Positions 21,009 to 29,800 of a stretch of DNA of 64,000 nt are shown here, one piece after another. This DNA is from Carpediemonas membranifera. Lineage: Eukaryota; Fornicata. The stretch's first letter is position 1. Each line of letters opens with the position of its first letter. A program made the translations under genes and the position numbers. The notes beneath the pieces are model-generated. The model worked only from the letters and a program-made list of their open reading frames with translations. It made no database searches and had not been told where the DNA came from. Where the stretch lies: assembly GCA_019828565.1 (NCBI GenBank), contig JAHDYR010000062.1, positions 992,001-1,056,000 of the forward strand. Reading direction: 5' to 3'.

Positions 21009-21078
21009 CCCAACTGGAATCGAACCCGCGACCCTCCGTCTCTCAGGCTGGGGGCCTAACCATCTGAGCTACGGCTGG
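21009..21078 (-). pseudogene. Degenerate tRNA-like sequence
   Basis: On the minus strand TAGCTCAGATGGTTAG (A box, D arm) and GGTTCGATTCC (B box, T arm) are present, with CCAGCCG at the 5' end facing CAGTTGG at the 3' end. The T stem lacks its 3' half by about four bases. The anticodon stem does not pair, although CTGAGAG in the loop position would read as a Leu GAG anticodon. No T run follows on the minus strand. I read this as a decayed tRNA or tRNA-derived sequence. An unusual functional tRNA is the alternative. Confidence 0.5.
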
Positions 21079-21243
21079 AGCGCTTTCGGGATTTTGCGAT
21101 TTGCGGTCCCCGGTGTTGTTCTCGGTTTCTTCAGCCATCTGGCCGTAATTGATTCGATCCCGATTCGTTCGGCTCGAATAAATCGAATCAGGCAGATCCA
21201 TCGCCCATGCTCCATTATCTCACGCCGGAGCTGACGTCTCTAG

Positions 21244-21316
21244 ACGCCTGTGGTGTAGAGGTTCAGCATTTCACTTTCCCAAGGTGGAGACCCGGGTTCG
21301 AATCCCGGTAGGCGTA
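21244..21316 (+). tRNA. tRNA-Gly (anticodon CCC)
   Basis: 73 nt. Acceptor ACGCCTG pairs with TAGGCGT (one G-U), followed by discriminator A. A box TGGTGTAGAGG; anticodon stem TCACT/GGTGG around loop TTCCCAA, anticodon CCC for GGG codons. T arm CCGGG-TTCGAAT-CCCGG is perfect. CCA is not encoded, as expected in eukaryotes. A TTTT pol III terminator begins two bases downstream. No intron. Confidence 0.9.
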
Positions 21317-21917
21317 CATTTTGACCGATGTGCCGCTTGACCTTAAATTGCTTGACTCCGTCGAGTCAACGGGGGCAAAATCTCTTCTACTGGTTCTGTG
21401 GGTACACCAGACGCATTAGATGTGCGATCAGAGTATCTGGAACACTTGTAGTTCTTCTTTTGACACACGAATGACATTGTGCTCGAGTAACATCCCATGT
21501 CGCTCGTTCATTTCATCTGCAACATAAATGTTCGATCTCCGCGGCTTGGTTCGTTCGGCCTTTCACCGGTTGAATTGACTGCTAAGCCTTGTTCCTATCC
21601 TCCAGATAGATATTTCCTATATCATGGTCGAACTGACTCAGCATTTCGCAATGGCTGGGCTCAAACATTTTCGAGTCGGGAGCGAAAGTTTCCCAGACAG
21701 ATATGGCAGGAACCCTGACTGTATAAAGGCAGCGTCTACTCACTGCGGGACACCATACGTTACGGGTTGAACTGTATACGCGGCCAGATGGCCGCAATGG
21801 AGGTCGACTTCTCACTCATAGAGCATCCGTCTGACCGCCGACAACAAGACGAACATCCACTAAACCAGCTGCGGCCATACCATCCATCCATGCTTTAGTC
21901 AGCCGTTAGTCAATTAT
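21317..21917. other. Intergenic region after tRNA-Gly
   Basis: About 600 bases with no gene recognised. A perfect hairpin TTGACTC-CGTC-GAGTCAA lies about 35 bases after the tRNA. The short plus-strand frame at 21497-21718 has no protein-like features. Confidence 0.4.
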
Positions 21918-23358
21918 TTACTCGCGGGGCATGTTAATCCACTCAGCCATGTATCTGGCGATGCTGGCACGCTGGGCGGTCAGCTGCGGAGGGTCTGTGG
22001 GCAGGGCCTTCTTCATGTCGCCGCAGTGGCCGCAGTCACGGCACCACGCAGTCATGGCCGGCTGGTCGGCGCTCAGTGTCTTCTCGACCGCGGCGTGACG
22101 CCAGGGGTCGGACCCACCGTTCGAGAAGAAGACGCGGTGTGCGTGGGGGTGCTCACCGCCGTAGTGGTCCTGCGTGCGGTCGGTGTGGGGCTCGAGGTGG
22201 TTGCCGTAGACCCGGTTGCAGAAATCATGGTGGCCGTCGAGCGTCACATACGTCGGCGACCGGATACTGCGGCCCGCGGGGGCAACCTGGAAGTAGGCGA
22301 GACGCGAGCACTTCTCGAACCACCACTGCTTCTGGCTAGAGGAGGTGTCGATCTTGCTGCCGGCGAGGTAGTTGCCGTCGTAGTACATGGCGCCGGCGGG
22401 ATTCATTACAGGGTTGAACCAAGTCATAATGTACTCGTAGAAGGCGTCCATGAGGGCCTCATCGCCCTTGGGGGCCGCGTCGACAAGAGGGTCGCAGATG
22501 GTTGACTGTGTTAAACTGCACATTTTGGGAACGAACGCTGTGGCCGTACTGGAAGGGAAGGGACATGGCATCGGCGACGAAGTAGAAGAAGTCGAACATG
22601 CGCATGTTGGTAGGGGCATGGTACTTGTTGAGGGTGGCCTTGGTGTCCTTGGCCATCGCCCGCTCGATCGCCTCGCGGGTGTGGATGACGGCATCGAGGC
22701 AAGTCGTGGAGTAGTTGTTGGCAGTAGCCTGGATCTGGAGGTCGAAGGCGGTGAACTCGTTGATGGCGTTGATGACGCCGCTAGAGGACAGGGCCGCGTG
22801 GATGAGGTGGGGGTACTTCAGACGCATCCAGCAGCTCATCGCGCCAGAGTAGGAGCCGCCGAAGGCCACCCAGCGGTCGCGGGGGATGCCGTCGAAGCCG
22901 GGGCCGTGGAGCTGCTCGTCGATGAACTTGACGAACTCAGCAAGATCCTCGAGAGCCTGCTCCGGGGTGAGCCAGCGGAGGTTGGGAGTCGACCAGTCGG
23001 GACGGGGCTGGGTCTCGCCGTAGTAGCGATGCTCGAGGGCAACGATCAGGGCGCCGTGCTTCTTGGCAAGGACGGCAACCTCGTCGCCGCCAGAGGGAGG
23101 CCCGTTCAGGGGAGCCTCCTCGCCGAAGGAGAGGAAGACGAGGCCCTTGCTCTTGTCGTAGTACTGGTCGTTGATGTAGTACCGGTTCTTGAAGGTATCC
23201 GTGACCGTGGGGTCGTAGTGATCGAGCTGCATGTCCACCCACTTGGCGGGGAACGTAGCGTCGTCAGTGGCCTCCAAATAATGGCTGTACGGATGCACAA
23301 GCTGGAATGAAGCTGCAAAGAGCGCAACCAAGCAGAGGACTTGGATGGTTATCTGCAT
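21918..23358 (-). CDS. Peptidase S28 (Pro-X carboxypeptidase / DPP II-like), two exons
   Basis: Exons 23358-22537 and 22505-21918 give 469 residues. A signal peptide (MQITIQVLCLVALFAASF) leads to the S28 fold: QLDHYDPT, LVFLSFGEE, ALEHRYYGETQP, then the nucleophile in GGSYSGAMS (Ser near 171). After the intron come CRLAYFQVAP-type sequence, the Asp in SNGGSDPW and the His in CRDCGHCGDM. All three catalytic residues are present. Family members are lysosomal or secreted serine peptidases that cleave at proline. The intron is needed to reach the Asp and His. A same-strand isochorismatase-like gene lies 81 bases upstream. Confidence 0.92.
22506..22536 (-). other. 31-nt intron of the S28 peptidase gene
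   Basis: Minus strand GTTCGT...TTTAACACAG, phase 0. Removal joins LPFQYGHS to STICDPLVDAAP. Confidence 0.88.
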
Positions 23359-23439
23359 TTCGCGTTGTGGTGTTCAACGCGAGTCAAGACCGGATTATCG
23401 AGAGTACGATTCAGGTCAGATGAGCGCATAATAGTCTGT

Positions 23440-24003
23440 TTACAGGGCGAAGTTGAGGTCTGCACAAGGCACCACCCTCGAGATCTTGGGTAGGATCTTC
23501 TGCATGGCCATGTTGTGCAGCTCGGTCTCCAGCCCTGAGCACAGGTCCTCGACCACGGTCATGTTGTACCCAATCTCCCACCCATGTCGCACGGTGGACT
23601 CGACGCCCATGTTGGTGATGATGCCGCCAATCACAATGTGGTCGATCCCGCGCCGACGTAGCTGGACGTCCAGGTCGGTGCCAGTGAACGCGCCCCACTG
23701 ATGCTTGAGCACAATGATGTCGCCGTCATGCACGAGGTCGGTGTCGAGCTGCTGCCAGTCCTCCGGGAGGCTGCCGTATCTCGAGGGCGCGTCAGCGTGG
23801 CCCTTGGGGGCGTCAGCGAAGTCTTTGAACCAACCGACATGAACAAGGACGACAGGGGCATTATGGGCCCGGAAATTGGCGGCAACGTCCTTTGCGCGGG
23901 CCAGGACGTCAGCTGTCGGATATGGCTGCGTGGGAAGGCGCATAATGCCATACTGGAGGTCAATGAGTACAAGCGCAGTCCTTTTTGGATCAATATCTAT
24001 CAT
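23440..24003 (-). CDS. Isochorismatase-family (cysteine hydrolase fold) protein
   Basis: 187 residues, full family length. Motifs: ALVLIDLQYG with the catalytic-position Asp near residue 14, a Lys in LKHQWGAFTGTDLD near 100, and the cis-peptide loop GGIITNMGVESTVRHG near 128-143. The position usually occupied by the nucleophilic Cys (before VxSTxR) is Gly, as in true isochorismatases and some uncharacterised paralogues. Nicotinamidase-type chemistry is therefore unlikely. No targeting signal. It lies upstream of S28 on the same strand and divergent from the USP gene. The substrate is unknown. Confidence 0.85.
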   Translation of the reverse strand: MIDIDPKRTALVLIDLQYGIMRLPTQPYPTADVLARAKDVAANFRAHNAPVVLVHVGWFKDFADAPKGHADAPSRYGSLPEDWQQLDTDLVHDGDIIVLKHQWGAFTGTDLDVQLRRRGIDHIVIGGIITNMGVESTVRHGWEIGYNMTVVEDLCSGLETELHNMAMQKILPKISRVVPCADLNFAL

Positions 24004-24307
24004 ACCGGCTATATGGGAGACACAGCAGCAGTGTGATGCGGGTGATGCTTCCGCACCTTTAGACCGAGGCAGCGTTGGCCGGCACCAAGGAGTACTCGAA
24101 CAACAAGCACTCCAACGTGCCAGCAGACATGGACTCGACCCAGGTTGCCGTTGGCGACGCCTTGGTTGCGAGATCGAATCACGAACATAGATACACAGAC
24201 CGACGGATCACGGCCAGCCAGCCCTATCTCGAAGCGACATATCGCTCATCCGGGCGCCACAGCGATTCTTCAACACTCCGCAGTTTAGCCCCACCACGAC
24301 TGCCCTG
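24004..24307. other. Divergent intergenic region; possible spliced 5' part of the USP gene
   Basis: The USP frame is open without an ATG from 24191 to its ATG at 24308, and the residues look coding (RFFNTPQFSPTTTAL). An acceptor-like ATACACAG ends at 24198. I could not find a donor that gives a consistent frame, so an upstream exon is only a possibility. A 77-codon frame at 24075-24308 in another phase is not convincing. Confidence 0.3.
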
Positions 24308-25789
24308 ATGACGTGGGCAGACTTGGTTGGAGCGAAGAGCGTTCCAGCACAGAACAGCACAGAGGATGCTAGATCCGCGAATATTGAGAGGAATATGGCG
24401 CCAAAAGCCACTGCTAACTCAAACCAGCCAGTGACGAACATTCCTAACCCTACCGAGCTTTCCGAGATGGAAGGCATCCCTATTCTTATGCACAAGACTA
24501 TCAAGCTATCCATTCCCACCGAGAAGGAGCTCCACACGATGTTCCAGTCGTTCAACAGACGTAAGCCCCTCATGATCCCAGGATCAGCGCCCTCCTGCGT
24601 GATGAACACGCCGCTCTTCCACGTCAACGACATCCCCATATACGACCCCGCCCAGCCCGTGGACCCAGAGCTCCTGCGGCAGTACGTCTATCGGCAGGTG
24701 GACGCCGTCCTCGAGCAGGCGGAGCACGGAGCCTTCCCCCAGCACTGCCACAGCTCCATATACCGCGGCCTCGTCAACACGAAGAACCTCTGCTTCCTCC
24801 ACTCCACAATCCAGGTACTGCTCGCGGTGCCCGAGCTGGCCTTCGTCTTCTCAACACTGGCCGACCGCCGGCTCTCCCACAAGGCCACGCTCCCCATGAC
24901 GTACCGCTTCACTCACCTCGTAGCTCGGTGCCGCCATGCCAAGGCTGGGCCCCGTGCGAATGGCGTGTGGGGCGCGAGGGGCACCGGTCTGGTCATACCG
25001 CCGCCCACGGCTGCCGAGGAGTTCCACGACCTCTACGGACGCACGCCCGTGGAGCAGCAGGATGCCCACGAGTTCTTGCAGACGGCCCTGGAGGAGCTGC
25101 ACCGCGAGTTCCGACTCGTCATGGCCGAGTGCCGTGACGTCAAACGGCAGGAGGCTCCCTGGTCGGTTCGGGTCGGCGGGTCCGTCGTCCAGACGGTGGA
25201 GGGCGGGTCTAGTGAGCAGAGCCTCGTCACGGCGCTGTTCGGCGGGTCATTCAGGTCAACGACGGTCCGCCCCCACGCCCCGCCCAGCGTGACGGCGCAG
25301 ATGTTCACCACGTGTCCTGTGAACGTTATCACAGCGGACGTGACCTCAGTTAAGGAGGCGATGGCCGCCCAGGCCGCACCAGAGCAGATCGAGTCCAGCG
25401 CGGGCACTATTACCCGCACGCTTTTGTTCGACAAGCTGCCAGAGACGCTAGTCATCCACATCAGTAGGGCAGGGTTCGACCCGTACTCTGGGGAGTATGG
25501 TAAGGTCCGCAAGGCCATCGTCGTGGACAGCACACTCGAGCTCGACGCCGAGACGGTCACCCGCACCAAGACGGTTTACTCCCTGACCGCCACGGTGGAC
25601 CACCACGGCAAGCGCAGTGAGCGGGGTCATTTCACGGCGTCTCTGTTCATGCGACCGATGACGGACGGTGCGGTGGGCCGGCAGCAGTGGCTCCTGTTCA
25701 ACGATGCCAAGGTCCGGCCCATGCAGGGCTGCGAGGTGACGGGGTTGAATGAGACGGCGTACCTGCTGTTCTACACGAGGGAGTCGTGA
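24308..25789 (+). CDS. Ubiquitin-specific protease (C19, USP10-like)
   Basis: 493 residues. N-terminal ~140 residues are unassigned. The Cys box RGLVNTKNLCFLHSTIQVLL at ~155-174 holds the catalytic Cys. Next come QQDAHEFLQTALEEL at ~250, the His box RGHFTASLFMRP near 440 and WLLFNDAKVRP near 460, which supplies the third residue; YLLFYTR ends the domain. The RGLVN..N.C form of the Cys box resembles the USP10/Ubp3 branch. No zinc finger Cys pairs are obvious in the insert. It removes ubiquitin from substrates, probably in the cytosol. The stop is 34 bases from the convergent LRR-BTB stop. The start may be incomplete (see the upstream region). Confidence 0.88.
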   Translation: MTWADLVGAKSVPAQNSTEDARSANIERNMAPKATANSNQPVTNIPNPTELSEMEGIPILMHKTIKLSIPTEKELHTMFQSFNRRKPLMIPGSAPSCVMNTPLFHVNDIPIYDPAQPVDPELLRQYVYRQVDAVLEQAEHGAFPQHCHSSIYRGLVNTKNLCFLHSTIQVLLAVPELAFVFSTLADRRLSHKATLPMTYRFTHLVARCRHAKAGPRANGVWGARGTGLVIPPPTAAEEFHDLYGRTPVEQQDAHEFLQTALEELHREFRLVMAECRDVKRQEAPWSVRVGGSVVQTVEGGSSEQSLVTALFGGSFRSTTVRPHAPPSVTAQMFTTCPVNVITADVTSVKEAMAAQAAPEQIESSAGTITRTLLFDKLPETLVIHISRAGFDPYSGEYGKVRKAIVVDSTLELDAETVTRTKTVYSLTATVDHHGKRSERGHFTASLFMRPMTDGAVGRQQWLLFNDAKVRPMQGCEVTGLNETAYLLFYTRES

Positions 25790-25790
25790 C

Positions 25791-25799
25791 GTGTTTATA
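25791..25799 (+). terminator. Candidate 3'-end element GTGTTTATA
   Basis: Begins one base after the USP stop codon, inside a 34-base convergent spacer. It is the same word found after the TMEM86-like gene. Confidence 0.3.
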
Positions 25800-25823
25800 G
25801 TAAATACAGCCGGCCGGTTCATC

Positions 25824-28058
25824 TCAAAGGTACTCGTTCAGTCGGGCCCGCAACCCAGCCGCCAGGCCCCGCTCCTCCTCGCTCAGGGCGTCCCACACTA
25901 CTGCCAGGCGGCGTGCACACCACTGCAGCACGGGCGTGTGCCCCAGCCGCTCGGCGACGTCGACAACCTCCTCAGGGAACCCGGCCGCGTGGGATGCGGT
26001 GCCGACCCGGACCGACGCCTCCTCCCAGCAGCGGGGGCCAAGGCAGAAGGCCAGATAGACCATGGCGTCCGTCACGGACAGGAGCACGCCGGGTCGGGTG
26101 ACGAGGACGCCGAGGACCAAGGAGGGCACGGCGACGGGGGTCAGCTCGTCGTCGTCGCCCGACGTCATGAGCAGCGTGCTGTGGGGCGTGTCGTCGAGCG
26201 TCCTCCAGGGCAGCGTAAGGTCCGTCTCCTTGAGCGGCTCCCCCCGGAAGAACGAGGACGCCCAGCCCCGCGGTCTTAGGGCAAACAGCGCCGCCGTCAG
26301 GTCCGCGTACAGGGCCCGGAATCCGCACTTCTGCAGCAGCCGCCGCTCCCTGAGAGTCGGTGTGGTACCCGCGGCAACCCACCTCAGCACCGTGTCGACT
26401 GTCTGCACGTCTGTCAGCTGCAGGTAGCGGGTCAGCTCCTGGACCTGGCGCAGGGTGGCGGGGGTGAGCTTCCTCAGCTCTGACAGTAGATGGATGCTGT
26501 CGCCCGTGTACATGAAGCCCAGCATTGGCCGTAACACATCGAGCGTGACGTCCGGCCAGTCAACCCCGCGGAGGAAGGACTCGCGCATGGTCGACCGGCG
26601 CAGGTGCTGGAAGTACTGGCTGCGGGATGCGAGGAGGTCGAGGTGGGCGAGCTCGAGGCCGTCGGCAACGGCGATGGTGAAGTCCGTAGTGGCCGGGGAC
26701 CGCATAATGGAGCAAAGCCACTGTCTCATGGCCGACATCTGCAGGTGTGCGTGGCCCGCGGTCTCCTCGTTGTTCCGGATACGGTCGGCAAGCGCTGCGG
26801 GGTGTTCGAGGGGCCCGGAGTCGTTGAGAACGTCGACGGCGAGCAGCGCGGGTGACGCCGCCACCGCCTGCATGAGCGCTGTGGCAGCCTCAGGCTCGTC
26901 GAACCCGTCAACGAAGACGAACGACGTCAGGCGGGACAGCGACGCGACGAGTGTCCCGATGGACCGGCCCTCGTCTTCCCTCAGTACCCGCTCGTCGTAG
27001 AGCCGGCGGATGCGGAGATGCCGGATGGACCCACAGAATCTGAGGCCCGATAGGACGGCCTCAATGGCGCGCTCGTCGAACAGTGACTCAATATCGAGTC
27101 GAGTCAGAGTCGGCATGTGACCCAGGGCGACTCCCAAGGATGACGCCTCGGGGACGGCGATGGCGGTGATCTCTGACCGGCGTAGGTACAGGGCCGACAG
27201 CAGTGACTGGCCGCGGAGGGCGTCGACGAGGGCGAAGGTGGCGCCGGGATGGAACACCGCAGTCAGCGTCAGACTCTGCAGGGAAGGGCACTGGGCGGTG
27301 ACTGCCCCAAGCCGGGCCGCCTCCTCCTTGCGAATGGATCCGATACCGATCTCAAGGGAGTGTAGCTTGCACGGCTGCCCAAGGAGCGGCCCGAAGATGA
27401 CGTCCGCACCCATCTGGAACAGTGCCTTGATCGTAAGCGTGGTCACACCCAACCCTGGTAGGGCCTTACTCAACTCAGTGCACTCGTCGGCGTGGATCTG
27501 GCGCGTGCTCGTGTCAGCAAGGTCGAGAGCCACGAGTGATGGCGACCGGGCAAGAGTGTCGACGAGACTGACAAGGGCGCCTGGCCCGAACTTACTACTG
27601 AATGTGAGCCTCTCAAGCGACGTTACTGCGAGGATAGCCCGACCCACGTCGCCGTCCTGGGCGACCTCCTCGGCAGACAGCGGGCCCTCCATGGTCAGGG
27701 TCAGGTCAAGCATCGCACTGGACGTCTTCAAACCTGAGAGGAGGGCGCGGGTGTTGGGTTTGCTGAACGGTGATGTGATGGTGAGTTTCGCAAGATTGCG
27801 CAGACTAGACACCATTCGGCCGATGCCTAGGGCTTTTTCGACAGGAAGATGCTGCCCAAGATTATGTAATATGACGTCTGCTACCGCGTTAGTATTCGCA
27901 AACTGTTCTAAAGTGGTCTTTGCCTCGTCCTCGTTGAAATCTGAGGAAAGGGTGATCCGTGCGATGTCAGTGAACTGCGCTATTGATTTCCCAAGCTTAA
28001 TTGCATCATCTATTCGCAGTATTTCCCCGAGACGAGTGAGATACGGGTCAAGGTCCAT
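25824..28058 (-). CDS. Leucine-rich-repeat protein with C-terminal BTB/POZ domain
   Basis: 744 residues from the ATG at 28058. The frame is open to 28301, but that part is antisense to TBCCD1 exon 1, so the later start is preferred. Residues ~50-430 are irregular LRRs of the ribonuclease-inhibitor type (repeats like SLERLTFSS, SLVALDLAD, LQSLTLTAVF). A BTB fold follows at ~459-555: DFTIAVADGLELAHLDLLAS, SQYFQHLRRSTMRES, and PMLGFMYTGD. The C-terminal ~190 residues are helical and could be BACK-like. BTB proteins often act as CUL3 adaptors, with LRRs binding substrate; that role is inference. It is convergent with the USP gene and divergent from TBCCD1 (147 bases). Confidence 0.75.
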   Translation of the reverse strand: MDLDPYLTRLGEILRIDDAIKLGKSIAQFTDIARITLSSDFNEDEAKTTLEQFANTNAVADVILHNLGQHLPVEKALGIGRMVSSLRNLAKLTITSPFSKPNTRALLSGLKTSSAMLDLTLTMEGPLSAEEVAQDGDVGRAILAVTSLERLTFSSKFGPGALVSLVDTLARSPSLVALDLADTSTRQIHADECTELSKALPGLGVTTLTIKALFQMGADVIFGPLLGQPCKLHSLEIGIGSIRKEEAARLGAVTAQCPSLQSLTLTAVFHPGATFALVDALRGQSLLSALYLRRSEITAIAVPEASSLGVALGHMPTLTRLDIESLFDERAIEAVLSGLRFCGSIRHLRIRRLYDERVLREDEGRSIGTLVASLSRLTSFVFVDGFDEPEAATALMQAVAASPALLAVDVLNDSGPLEHPAALADRIRNNEETAGHAHLQMSAMRQWLCSIMRSPATTDFTIAVADGLELAHLDLLASRSQYFQHLRRSTMRESFLRGVDWPDVTLDVLRPMLGFMYTGDSIHLLSELRKLTPATLRQVQELTRYLQLTDVQTVDTVLRWVAAGTTPTLRERRLLQKCGFRALYADLTAALFALRPRGWASSFFRGEPLKETDLTLPWRTLDDTPHSTLLMTSGDDDELTPVAVPSLVLGVLVTRPGVLLSVTDAMVYLAFCLGPRCWEEASVRVGTASHAAGFPEEVVDVAERLGHTPVLQWCARRLAVVWDALSEEERGLAAGLRARLNEYL

Positions 28059-28205
28059 CGCCACGAAACACTTGATATAAAATGCGAAGACCCAGGACCA
28101 CAAAAGGACCGGCCCGGGTAACACTTGTAGATCGGTCACATCATAGCCATGCTTTTTGAGGCAGGCTGAGTCAATTTCTCGGTTGTGTTTCAAAACGAAG
28201 CAGTG

Positions 28206-29715
28206 ATGCCCGATTCGTTGCTGTGGTGCAGGGAGGAGGTATTTGATATCGCAAAGTTCCCTCTCCCACACAACACGTTCACAATCAATGCACTTCCACA
28301 TCTTGCCCGGTTGTTCGCGAGTGCAGATTCATCGCGCAAATATACAGTTAGCTTCACCACTTGGGCGAAGATTGCAACACAACTGCTTCACTTTAGCAAT
28401 GAACTAGCACAGCTGTATGTCAATAGCCTCCCATCGCTCACACAGTGTCTTCACGACATTCACGGCTCTCAAACACGGCCAGGGGTCCCAAACGATACCT
28501 GCATCCGTCGACGGCCCCGAGTTCCTGGCCTTCCTGTTCACGACCCTCTTCCACACCTCTTCATTCCGCACCCGCCGCAACACCCGCTTCCCCACGGAGA
28601 CGTCGCCCACCGCGCCCTTCCCCTCACCTCATTCGCCGGCGTCCCCGGGATCCCCAGCATATAACGTCTCCTCGGGTCCTGGTCAGGCCGAGTACCAGGC
28701 GTTCGTCAGCGCACACTTGGTGACGCTGCTGTCGAGCCTGAGCCTGGCAGTGAGCGGCACCCCGGCAGTCGGCACTGTCCTCACGGTTTCCCCGCGCCAC
28801 ATCAACGCCCTTGGCATCTTCCTGTCGGGTGGGGACGGCAACTTCCAGGTTTCCGCGCTCTCCCAGCTTGTCCCCGAGCTGTTGGACGCGTCAGACATGA
28901 TCCCCGTCCCCACTGTCGTTGCCGCTCTTAACGGCATGTTCAGACCGGACATCGACGACATCACACCCGACCCAGTGGCCGAGCAGCCGCCAGGCATGAT
29001 CCCCCGGGAGATTCCGACTGTGATCAGCGGCCAGCTGAAGTCGACTGTAGTCCAGTCCGCTGAGGGCGACCTGGTCATCACAGACTGCACCAAGTCGACC
29101 ATTTACATCCTGTCGCCCGTCCGGACCGCCCGGATCAGCGGCTGCTCCGAGTGCACCATCGTCATCGGGGCAGTGTCAGGCGTCGCCATCGTACAGGAGT
29201 GCACGCGCATGACCATCATCGCTGCGACGACGGCCATCCACCTCCTGGCCAGCACGGACAGCACCGCCCACCTCATCTGCAAGACCAGGCCCGCCGTGCT
29301 CCAGGGTTGCCGCAACGTCGTCTTCGGGCCGTACAACACCGTGTTCGACTCTCTCGACGCCGACCTGACCGCGGCGGGGCTGTCGGCGTGTGTCAACCAG
29401 TGGGACCGACCCGTAGTGATCGGGGCGGACGCCTGGTCGCTCCAGGACCCAGGCGACTTCTACCCGTTCGTCGTGCCGTTTAACAACGACCGCGGCATGA
29501 TCAACCCCGCCTCCCTGCCCGAGCCGTATGCGTCGGCCCTGCGGCAGAGGATCGAGGCGGTCAGCACGATCCACCGCATGGTCAGGTCCGACGAGCTCAG
29601 CCGGGACGCCAGGGCCGAGCTCAACGCGGCCATCCAGCGCTTGTTCAAGATGTGGCTGGGCGCCACGGGCAATGCGCGGCAGGTTACAGAGCTGATGACG
29701 CTAGAGACGAGGTAG
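28206..29715 (+). CDS. TBCCD1: TBCC domain-containing protein 1, two exons
   Basis: Exons 28206-28414 and 28446-29715 give 492 residues. Exon 1 carries the TBCCD1 N-terminal pattern: MPDSLLWCREEVFDIAKFPL and FTTWAKIATQLL. Exon 2 continues with VDGPEFLAFLFTTLF and a C-CAP/cofactor C beta-helix at ~265-400 (DLVITDCTKSTIYIL, ARISGCSECTIVIG, LLASTDSTAHLICKT). TBCCD1 lacks the tubulin-GAP arginine finger of TBCC. It positions centrosomes and basal bodies in animals, green algae and trypanosomes. Without the intron the two halves lie in different frames. PDI follows convergently 85 bases away. Confidence 0.88.
28415..28445 (+). other. 31-nt intron of TBCCD1
   Basis: GTATGT...CTCACACAG, phase 2. 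It joins NELAQL to VFTTFTALKHGQG. Confidence 0.85.
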
Positions 29716-29800
29716 CTGGCCATAAACTGCCTTGACTGGACCATGATAAAAGATGATGGATAGAAGTGTGGTACTCATCAAAGAGACATGTGTGGGGTGT

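Noticed and set aside
20995-21234. 79-codon plus-strand frame (PTGIEPATLRLS style)
   Set aside because: This peptide pattern is the classic spurious translation of a tRNA antisense strand; it coincides with the tRNA-like element.
24075-24308. 77-codon frame before the USP gene as its N-terminus
   Set aside because: It is in a different phase, ends at a stop overlapping the USP ATG, and no donor/acceptor pair I tried joins it in frame.
28059-28301. N-terminal extension of the LRR-BTB protein (81 residues, Cys-rich)
   Set aside because: It is antisense to TBCCD1 exon 1, which matches conserved protein sequence, so the extension is a shadow.
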